Assembly (NCBI GenBank): GCA_947166205.1
Contig: CAMVDI010000031.1
Span: 1-13,003 of the forward strand
Direction of reading: 5' to 3'
DNA: 13,003 nucleotides
Origin: an uncultured Clostridia bacterium
GTDB taxonomy: Bacteria > Bacillota_A > Clostridia > Christensenellales > Aristaeellaceae
A program made the translations under genes and the position numbers. Below are positions 6,629 through 13,003 of this stretch, in pieces (position 1 is the first letter of the stretch; each line of letters starts with the position of its first letter). The notes beneath the pieces were generated by a model, which was given only the letters and a program-made list of their open reading frames with translations, was not told the origin of the DNA and ran no database searches.

Positions 6629-8149
6629 GTGAAAAGACGAAGCCGCCTGTGCTGCCTTCTGCTGGCGCTGATGCTGATGCCGTGGCCCGCCCTGGCGCTG
6701 GACGACGGCGCGAGAACCGTATACACCTACAACTATGACTACTGGGGAGAGCTCATGGAATCCCCGGACGCCTACCGGGTGGAGGAAACCCTGACCAGCG
6801 CGTCCCTGGGCCTGGACGTGGCCATGAGCGGCCCCCAGAGCCTTTACGCCGACGGGGAGAGCCTCTATATCGTGGACCGGGGAAACAACCGGATCCTTCA
6901 GCTGGAGCGGAGGAACGGGAAATTCACCCTGAAGCGGATCATCGACCGGATCGCCGGGGCGGAGCCGGAGACGCTGAACGCCCCGAACGACGTGGCCACG
7001 GACCCGGAGGGCAACCTCTACATCGCGGACACGAACAATCACCGGGTGATCAAGGCGGACAAGGATCTGCGGTTCCTGATGGCCTTCACAAAGCCCACGG
7101 ACGCCACCTTTGACCAGAACGCCGACTTCCTGCCCAACAAGCTGGTGGTGGACGTGGCCGGACGGGTATTCACCCTGGCCAGCAACGTGAACAAGGGCCT
7201 GATCAAATTTGAGCCGGACGGCACCTTTGCCGGATTCATCGGGGCCAACAAGGTCCGCTACAATCTCTGGGACTACATCTGGAAAAAGTTCCTCATGACC
7301 AAGGAGCAGCGGGCCCAGCAGGCCTCCTTCGTTCCGACGGAGTACAAAAAAATCTACATCGACGGGGACGGGTTCATCTACGCGACCAACATCAACTTCA
7401 GCGAATACGACCTGAAGAGCGACGCGGCGAATCCGATCCGGCGGCTGAACTCCCTGGGCAACGACATCCTGATCAAGAACGACCGATATCCCCCCATCGG
7501 AGACCTGTACTGGTCCGAGGGGCTGACGAACAACGACTATCACGGCCCTTCCAAGCTGTTTGACATCACGGTGCTGGACCACGATATCTACGTGGCGCTG
7601 GACCGGATGCGGGGCCGGGTTTTCGGATACGATTCCCAGGGAATCATGCTCTGGGCCTTCGGAACCCGCGGCAGCACCGAGGGCGCCTCCAACGGCGCGG
7701 TTTCCATCGAGCATATGGGAACGGACCTGATGGTGCTGGACGAATTCTCCGGCACGGTCACGGTGTTCTCCGTCACCCAGTACGGCCAGCTGATCTACGA
7801 CGCCAGCGAGCTGTACCTGAAGGGGGACTATGAAGGCTCGGCGGAGACCTGGAAGTCCGTCATGAAGCAGAACGCGAACTATCCGCTGGCCTATGTGGGC
7901 ATCGGAAGATCCCTGATGCGGCAGGAAGACTTCGAGGGCGCCATGGAGTATTTCCAGACCGCCCATCACCGGGTGAACTACAGCAAGGCCTACAGATACT
8001 TCCGGGAAGAGTGGATGACAAAGAACATCAAGTGGATCGCGCTGGTTCTGGGCGTGCTGATCGTCTTCTTTGCCGGAAGGGGAATCATCAGAAAAGCGAA
8101 GTGGGAGGTGAGCGAGCATGACAGGCGCAAAGTCCGCAGACAGGGCTGA
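6629..8149 (+). CDS. Secreted NHL-repeat beta-propeller protein with C-terminal TPRs and membrane anchor
   Basis: A 506-residue protein of unknown function, not an enzyme on sequence. MKRRSRLCCLLLALMLMPWP plus ALA is a classic Sec signal peptide, cleaved near residue 23. NHL/propeller blades follow, clearest as SLYIVDRGNNRILQLE (~78-93) and NLYIADTNNHRVIKAD (~129-144), with more degenerate blades to about 385. Residues ~391-458 are TPR-like (LYLKGDYEGSAETWKSVMKQ, then YVGIGRSLMRQEDFEGAMEY). A single helix at ~467-484 with a basic tail (RGIIRKAKW) anchors it, so propeller and TPRs face outward and the tail is cytoplasmic. Such parts usually mediate protein or glycan contacts, so a scaffold in the import apparatus is my inference. 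Its end overlaps the YIP1-family gene by 32 bases. Confidence 0.85.
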   Translation: MKRRSRLCCLLLALMLMPWPALALDDGARTVYTYNYDYWGELMESPDAYRVEETLTSASLGLDVAMSGPQSLYADGESLYIVDRGNNRILQLERRNGKFTLKRIIDRIAGAEPETLNAPNDVATDPEGNLYIADTNNHRVIKADKDLRFLMAFTKPTDATFDQNADFLPNKLVVDVAGRVFTLASNVNKGLIKFEPDGTFAGFIGANKVRYNLWDYIWKKFLMTKEQRAQQASFVPTEYKKIYIDGDGFIYATNINFSEYDLKSDAANPIRRLNSLGNDILIKNDRYPPIGDLYWSEGLTNNDYHGPSKLFDITVLDHDIYVALDRMRGRVFGYDSQGIMLWAFGTRGSTEGASNGAVSIEHMGTDLMVLDEFSGTVTVFSVTQYGQLIYDASELYLKGDYEGSAETWKSVMKQNANYPLAYVGIGRSLMRQEDFEGAMEYFQTAHHRVNYSKAYRYFREEWMTKNIKWIALVLGVLIVFFAGRGIIRKAKWEVSEHDRRKVRRQG

Positions 8150-8801
8150 GGGAACCGGGCGCGCCGGCGGGATGAGCAGGTACATCAGCTCCCTGAGGTA
8201 CGCGCTGCATGTGATCACCCACCCCTTTGACGGTTTCTGGGACCTGAACCGGGAAAAGAAGGGAAGCATGGCCGCAGCGCACACGATCCTGGCCCTGTTT
8301 CTGATCACCTATGTGATGAAGCTGATGTACACCAACTTCCAGTTCATCCTGGTGCCGGTCCAGTACATCAACATCTATCAGCGGATGGCCTCCCTGCTGC
8401 TGCCCTTCCTGGTGCTGTGCATCGCCAACTGGGCGCTGACAACGCTTTTCGACGGAAAGGGCCGGTTCAGGGACATCTACATGGGCATGTGCTATGCCCT
8501 GGCGCCCTATGTGCTGATTCAGCTGCCCTGCATCCTGCTGAGCCATATCCTGGCCTATGACGAGGCGGAGTTCTACAACGTGCTGATCGGTTTCTCCGAA
8601 ATCTGGTGCCTGTTCCTGGTTTTCGTGGCCCTGATGGAGATTCACGACTTCAGCCCCGGAAAAACGCTGATCTCCATCGTCGCGACGGTTATCGGCGGCC
8701 TGATTATTCTGTTTCTGGTCATGGTGTTTTTCTCCCTGCTCAGCGACGCGTACGCCTTCTTCGCGTCCCTGTACAAAGAGATCCGCTTCAGACTGAATTA
8801 A
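8118..8801 (+). CDS. YIP1-family integral membrane protein
   Basis: A 227-residue protein with about five membrane helices (~52-72, 88-110, 122-146, 155-173, 183-208) after a cytoplasmic, partly basic N-terminus of ~50 residues. The central stretch WALTTLFDGKGRFRDIYMGM, followed by YALAP, is the bacterial YIP1-domain signature: a loop before a helix with a conserved proline. Bacterial YIP1 proteins have no established biochemical role. The gene starts 32 bases inside the NHL/TPR gene with its own GGGAGGTG site at 8103-8110, so the two are probably translationally coupled and may act together in the membrane. An ATG at 8172 is possible but has a weaker binding site. Confidence 0.85.
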   Translation: MTGAKSADRAEGTGRAGGMSRYISSLRYALHVITHPFDGFWDLNREKKGSMAAAHTILALFLITYVMKLMYTNFQFILVPVQYINIYQRMASLLLPFLVLCIANWALTTLFDGKGRFRDIYMGMCYALAPYVLIQLPCILLSHILAYDEAEFYNVLIGFSEIWCLFLVFVALMEIHDFSPGKTLISIVATVIGGLIILFLVMVFFSLLSDAYAFFASLYKEIRFRLN

Positions 8802-8820
8802 GAGAGAGGAGCAGCCTGAC

Positions 8821-11800
8821 ATGAAAAAGAAATCACCCGTGCTTCGGGCGCTGCCCTGGGTTCTTCTGGCGGCGGTGATCGGGGGCATTCTGTATCTCGG
8901 GTACCTCCTCTGGGGACGTCCGGAAGCGGAACCGCGGTACACTGCCGGAGTAGTCCGGTATGAGGAGGAAAACCCGGCTCAGATCGTGCTGGACAACGGA
9001 AAACTGCATTTTGAGATGGATCCCGCGACGACCCATTTCACCCTGACGGATGCCTATGGCCACACCTGGAAGTCCAATCCCTTCTCCGACCCGGAAAAGT
9101 CCGGGGAGACCGTGGCCAGCGGCGAAAACCGGAGCGCGCTGGCCTCCACGCTGAACGTCTACTACCGGCTGCCGAAAAAGGCCATCGACAATATGTATGA
9201 CAACTATACATATTCCATCTCCAGATCGGCCTATGAGATCAGGGTTGTGGACGACACCACCGTGGCGGTGACCTACGCGGTGGGCGACATCGCCCGGGAA
9301 TACCTGATTCCCGAGGCGCTGACCAAGGCCCGGTACGAGGAACTGGGAGATCTGGTCAAGGCCTCCGGCAACTCCAAAAAGAAATTCACCGGAAAGTTCT
9401 CGCCCCAGAAGCAGGACAGCGTGCTGAAAAACGCGGCTTCCTCCAAACAGGACGAGAAGGAGGCGGCCCTCGCCCTGATTGCGTCCTATCCGCAGATCAG
9501 CGGACAGGATGTATACGTCACCACGGCCAAGGACAACAACAACATGGAAGCCCTGGCCAGGCTGCTGGCGGAGACCGGATACACCGAGGATGACCAGAAG
9601 CTGGACATCATCCTGACCCGGAGCTCCTACACCTATACCTACGAGAAGGTTACGGCGGAGGAATTTGCCGCCCTGCGGGACGGGGAGCTGGCGGATCAGG
9701 CGGAGCGCCTGCTGGCGGCGGATCCCGCTTTGGCGGAGAAGGGCGGATACCTGCTGCGGCGCTCCTCCCGGACGATGACCCCCGGCATGATCGAAAAGCT
9801 GCAGGCCGGGGATGAGGAGCTGGCGGCCCTGGCGGAGACGCTGTCCGCCGCCTATCCCCAGATCGGAAGCGATCCCTTCACCGTCATCGAGCTGGAGGAG
9901 ACGGAAAAGAGCCGGGTATATACCATCCCGGAAATCCTGGACGAGGAAAGCTACGGCCCGGCGGACCGGGCGCTGGAAACCTCCCTCTTTGAAGCGGCGG
10001 AAAAGAGCGTGGACGTGCTGTTCAACGTAACCGTGTATTACCGGTTGGACGGGGAGGACTTCATCGCGGAGGTGCCCTATGGGGAAATCAGCTTCAACAG
10101 CGCCAACGCTTCCATGAGCTACATCTCCGTGCTGCCCATGTTCGGCGCGGTGGGCGCGGGGGAGGACGGAACCTATGAGGAGGGATACCTGCTGGTGCCG
10201 GAAGGCGGCGGATCCCTGATCGCCTTCAATAACCGGAAATTCTCCTACACCGGCTATTACGCCGATGTGTACGGCTATGACTACGGCATCAAGCGGACGG
10301 AGGTCATCGCGGAATCCAAAGCCTCCTTCCCGGTCTTCGGCATACTCCGGCCGGAACAGAGCTTCATGTGCGTCGTTGAGAACGGATCCGCCTTCGTCAG
10401 CATCCAGGCGGACATCAACGGGGTCACCGCCGGAACCGGCCGCAGCAGCTACAACTACGTGAACGCGAAGTCCCAGATTCTGCATGTGGACCAGTACAAC
10501 GTGTCCGCGAAGACCGCGGAGCTGCAGCTGATGTATGAAAGGGAGATCCCCGAAAACACGCTGACCCAGCGCTACCGTTTCACGGACGGCGGAGACTATG
10601 TTCCGCTGGCGGCCTCCTACGGGGACTATCTGCGGGGAAGGCATCCTGAGCTGAAGGACCGGAAGGCCTCGGAGGATGTGCCCGTCTCCCTGGAGCTGAT
10701 CGGGGCCATCGACAAGAAGATGGTCATCGCCGGGCTTCCCGTCCGGAAGACCTTCGCCACCACCACCTTCGCGCAGGGGGGAGAGATCCTGCGGAAGCTG
10801 CTGGAGGGCGGCGCCCGGAACCTGAGCGCCCGCTACACCGGATGGCTGAAGGGCGGCGTGCGTCAGAAGGCCCTGACCGGCGTCAGCGTGCTGGGCGAGC
10901 TGGGGGGCGCTGCCGGGATGAAAAAGCTGATCTCCGAGGCAAAGGAAAGCGGCGTCCCGCTCTACTTCGACGGCATCACGGCCTTTGTCTATGACAGCGG
11001 ACTGACGGACGGGTTCCTGGCTTCCCGGGACGCGGCCAGGCACATCACCCGGGAGGTGGCCCAGATTCCTCCCTATTCCCCGATCTACTATACGGAGGAT
11101 CCGGAGCGGGAAGGCTACTATCTGGTTCATCCGGACTTCGCGCAGAAGAACGCGGGCAGGCTGATCACCTGGCTGAAGGATGCCGGCGCCCAGGGCGTGA
11201 CCTTCCGGGACATCGGCGTCATGCTCAGCGCGGACTACGATCCCAACTGCGTCCGGAGCCGGGAGACCGTCAAGGCCATGAACATCCGGACCCTGGCGGA
11301 CGCCCGGGAGGCGGGGGAGGCGGTCATGATCAAGAACGGCTTCGACTTCACCCTGCCCTACGCGGACATCGTCACGGACATGGATCTGAGCGGAAACCGG
11401 TACATGATTCTGGACCGGCACATTCCCTTCTATCAGATCGCCATCCACGGCATGGTCGACTACACGGGAAAGCCCCTGAACCTGGAAGGGGATTATCAGA
11501 CGGAGCTTCTCCGGTCCGTCGAATACGGCGCGGGACTCAACTTCTCCTTCATCGCGGAGAACGCCTCCGTGACGCAGGAAACCAATTACACCGGGCTGTA
11601 CGGCGCCAGCTTCAGCTCCTGGGAGGAGGAAGCGAAGGAGATCATCCTGCGCTATCAGCGGGAAGCCGCCGGGCTGAACAGCCAGCGGATCGTCGGGCAC
11701 GGGCAGCTTTCCGAGACCCTGACGGTCACCGAATTTGAGGACGGCACCCGGGTTTACGTGAACTACGGAACCGAGGACAGCACGGGAGAGGTCAGCGTAC

Positions 11801-11841
11801 CTGCCCGCGACTACCTGGTTGTCAGAGAGGAGGGAAAGTGA
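8821..11841 (+). CDS. DUF5696 membrane-anchored extracellular protein, possible glycoside hydrolase-like fold
   Basis: A 1006-residue protein; I recognise the family as DUF5696, with no function assigned. Residues ~10-30 are a signal anchor without a lipobox, so most of it faces outward. Residues ~40-160 and ~395-600 are beta-rich, in the style of a carbohydrate-enzyme sandwich domain. They are split by an insert (~165-390) of alternating helix and strand with degenerate repeats. Residues ~620-960 alternate strand and helix like a (beta/alpha)8 barrel, with conserved-looking acid- and aromatic-rich turns: RYTGW (671-675), LYFDG (D717), FRDIG (D797), LDRHIPF (D865) and IHG (876-877). The last ~45 residues look like a final beta module. 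D717, D797 and D865 are candidate catalytic acids if this is a glycosidase. GAGAGGAG precedes the ATG by ten bases. The stop overlaps the next start by one base. Confidence 0.85.
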   Translation: MKKKSPVLRALPWVLLAAVIGGILYLGYLLWGRPEAEPRYTAGVVRYEEENPAQIVLDNGKLHFEMDPATTHFTLTDAYGHTWKSNPFSDPEKSGETVASGENRSALASTLNVYYRLPKKAIDNMYDNYTYSISRSAYEIRVVDDTTVAVTYAVGDIAREYLIPEALTKARYEELGDLVKASGNSKKKFTGKFSPQKQDSVLKNAASSKQDEKEAALALIASYPQISGQDVYVTTAKDNNNMEALARLLAETGYTEDDQKLDIILTRSSYTYTYEKVTAEEFAALRDGELADQAERLLAADPALAEKGGYLLRRSSRTMTPGMIEKLQAGDEELAALAETLSAAYPQIGSDPFTVIELEETEKSRVYTIPEILDEESYGPADRALETSLFEAAEKSVDVLFNVTVYYRLDGEDFIAEVPYGEISFNSANASMSYISVLPMFGAVGAGEDGTYEEGYLLVPEGGGSLIAFNNRKFSYTGYYADVYGYDYGIKRTEVIAESKASFPVFGILRPEQSFMCVVENGSAFVSIQADINGVTAGTGRSSYNYVNAKSQILHVDQYNVSAKTAELQLMYEREIPENTLTQRYRFTDGGDYVPLAASYGDYLRGRHPELKDRKASEDVPVSLELIGAIDKKMVIAGLPVRKTFATTTFAQGGEILRKLLEGGARNLSARYTGWLKGGVRQKALTGVSVLGELGGAAGMKKLISEAKESGVPLYFDGITAFVYDSGLTDGFLASRDAARHITREVAQIPPYSPIYYTEDPEREGYYLVHPDFAQKNAGRLITWLKDAGAQGVTFRDIGVMLSADYDPNCVRSRETVKAMNIRTLADAREAGEAVMIKNGFDFTLPYADIVTDMDLSGNRYMILDRHIPFYQIAIHGMVDYTGKPLNLEGDYQTELLRSVEYGAGLNFSFIAENASVTQETNYTGLYGASFSSWEEEAKEIILRYQREAAGLNSQRIVGHGQLSETLTVTEFEDGTRVYVNYGTEDSTGEVSVPARDYLVVREEGK

Positions 11842-12812
11842 TGGCCCGGAAGAACAATCCGGATCGGTGGTCCCTGAAGGACGGGTTTGAGGCGTTCATG
11901 CCCTGGTCCGGGAGCTACCATACCATGCGGGCCAGGAACGCCAGAACCGGCGTGCGGTTTATCCTTCCGTTCATCATCGGGTTCTGCGTGTTCATGGCGG
12001 TGCCCCTGGTCCAGTCGCTGATCTTTTCCCTGAGCGACGTGACCCTCGTGCCCGGAAAAGGCTACTCCCTGAAACCCAACAATTTCGCCAACTACGTATA
12101 CGCGTTTTCCTATGACGCCAGCTTCACCCAGAACCTGCTGGCGGAATCGGGAAAGATGGTGATCAACACCATCGCCACTCTGGTGCTCAGCTTTGTGCTG
12201 GCGGTCATCCTGAATCAGAAATTCAAGGGAAGAACCCTGGCGAGGGCTATCTTCTTCCTGCCGGTGATCCTTTCCTCCGGCGTGCTGGCGGGCATCGAGA
12301 AAACCAGCCAGAGCTTCAACATGCTGGCCGCGGTCTCGGAGGAGGCGGCCAACGCTTCCGGCGTCAACCTTTCCGAATCGCTGCAGAGCCTGCTCTCCGT
12401 GACCGGCGTGGGCGGCGGCGCGTTCCAGATCGTGTTTGACATGATCGACTCCATCTACGATATCGTCATGGCCAGCGGTATTCAGATCATCGTTTTCCTG
12501 ACCGGTCTCGCGGCCATCTCCCCCTCGCTGTACGAGGCGGCGGACGTGGAGGGATGCACGGCCTGGGAGGCGTTCTGGAAGATCACCTTCCCGATCATGA
12601 GCCCGCTGCTGCTGGTGAACACCATCTATACGATCATCGACTTCTTCATGAAGAGCAGCAACAGCGTCATGGAGCATATCAACACCATGCAGCTGAACTC
12701 TCAGTACGGACAGGCGTCCGCCCAGAGCTGGATCTATTTCCTGGTGGCTGTGGCCTTCATCGGAATCAGCGCCGGTATCATTTCCTGGGGGGTGAGAAGC
12801 AGTGAAAACTGA
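11841..12812 (+). CDS. Second sugar ABC transporter permease, MalF/LplB type, with enlarged loop
   Basis: A 323-residue membrane permease. After a ~35-residue basic cytoplasmic N-terminus, the first helix is ~38-60 (FILPFIIGFCVFMAVPLVQS), and the EAA loop is E232-A-A-D-V-E-G-C-T followed by FWKITFPIMSPL. Between the helices near 137-150 and 212-226 lies an unusually long segment (~152-205, rich in Ser, Ala and Gly), which the first MalF-type permease of this operon lacks at this size. It may contact a binding protein outside. ATG 11841 is chosen because AGGAGGG at 11828-11834 is six bases away; GTG 11838 would be only three. It overlaps the DUF5696 stop by one base. Its MalG-type partner starts at 12802. 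Confidence 0.92.
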   Translation: MARKNNPDRWSLKDGFEAFMPWSGSYHTMRARNARTGVRFILPFIIGFCVFMAVPLVQSLIFSLSDVTLVPGKGYSLKPNNFANYVYAFSYDASFTQNLLAESGKMVINTIATLVLSFVLAVILNQKFKGRTLARAIFFLPVILSSGVLAGIEKTSQSFNMLAAVSEEAANASGVNLSESLQSLLSVTGVGGGAFQIVFDMIDSIYDIVMASGIQIIVFLTGLAAISPSLYEAADVEGCTAWEAFWKITFPIMSPLLLVNTIYTIIDFFMKSSNSVMEHINTMQLNSQYGQASAQSWIYFLVAVAFIGISAGIISWGVRSSEN

Positions 12813-13003
12813 CGATAAAGCCCGGATCAGGGACAACAGGAGGCAGCATCTGAAGAACCAGGTCCGGAAATGGGCCGTTTCCATCGTCCGGGGGCTGCTG
12901 CTCTTCGGCCTCTGCTTCATGATCATTCAGCCGATCATTTCCCGGATCGGGATCAGCCTGATGCCGGAGATGCCCTTAGGTACCATCGAACTGGGACTGC
13001 TGG
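12802..13003 (+). CDS. Second carbohydrate ABC transporter permease, MalG type, N-terminus only
   Basis: An open frame runs from GTG 12802 to the window end (67 codons in view). It starts MKTDDKARIRDNRRQHLKNQ, a basic cytoplasmic stretch, followed by a first membrane helix around VRGLLLFGLCFMIIQPIISR. GGGGGGTGA at 12787-12795 provides a binding site six bases before the GTG, and the start lies 11 bases inside the preceding permease gene. A basic N-terminus plus this helix, directly after a MalF-type permease, is what a MalG/LplC-type partner would show. The EAA loop lies beyond the window. Confidence 0.75.
   Translation, partial: MKTDDKARIRDNRRQHLKNQVRKWAVSIVRGLLLFGLCFMIIQPIISRIGISLMPEMPLGTIELGLL

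Noticed and set aside
6497..8308. 603-codon minus-strand open frame
   Set aside because: Shadow of the NHL/TPR gene, with low-complexity His/Val/Gln composition.
8833..11700. 955-codon minus-strand open frame opposite the DUF5696 gene
   Set aside because: Same shadow composition, no domain; the + strand gene has a good binding site and a recognised family.
11811..12926. 371-codon minus-strand open frame
   Set aside because: Opposite a clear permease; no domain and no supported start signal.
1..13003. Search for mobile elements, CRISPR arrays, tRNA or rRNA genes
   Set aside because: No transposase, integrase, regularly spaced repeats, or tRNA/rRNA-like sequence was seen. Composition and gene style are uniform, giving no sign of recent insertion.

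Overview
The window reads as chromosomal DNA of a GC-rich, Gram-positive, carbohydrate-degrading bacterium, most likely a Bacillota/Clostridia member from a gut- or rumen-like habitat. This rests on near-perfect AGGAGG-type ribosome binding sites before almost every gene, a textbook TTGACA-N17-TATAAT promoter, and the LplB/LplC-type sugar permeases and DUF5696, YIP1 and NHL proteins that I associate with Paenibacillus and gut Clostridia. The species cannot be fixed from the sequence. All genes lie on the + strand; the long minus-strand reading frames are composition shadows.

Layout: (1) 1-215 is the tail of an LplC-like sugar permease from an upstream transporter. (2) 216-326 is a short intergenic stretch with a 14-bp perfect palindrome and a strong GC hairpin. 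(3) 327-1232 encodes an AraC-family regulator with an N-terminal cupin sensor, closed by a strong intrinsic terminator (1246-1277). (4) 1278-1519 is a dense control region: three CGGAT boxes, an A-rich stretch, a consensus sigma-A promoter (1358-1386), then a leader of about 127 nt with a perfect 12-bp tandem repeat and an attenuator-like hairpin. (5) 1520 to the window end is one tightly packed operon: a 956-residue solute-binding protein carrying two beta-sandwich modules, an MalF-type permease, an MalG-type permease with a soluble N-terminal extension, a membrane-tethered NHL-propeller/TPR protein, a YIP1-family membrane protein, a 1006-residue DUF5696 protein, a second MalF-type permease, and the start of a second MalG-type permease.

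How it may work (inference): the regulator senses a sugar and controls this or the upstream transporter. The binding protein, NHL protein and DUF5696 protein all face outward but are tethered to the membrane, next to four permease subunits. This looks like a surface apparatus that captures, possibly trims, and imports a complex glycan. No ATPase gene is in view, so a shared MsmK/UgpC-type ATPase encoded elsewhere would be needed. The conserved but functionally uncharacterised NHL-YIP1-DUF5696 block inside a sugar ABC operon is the most promising candidate for an undescribed system.
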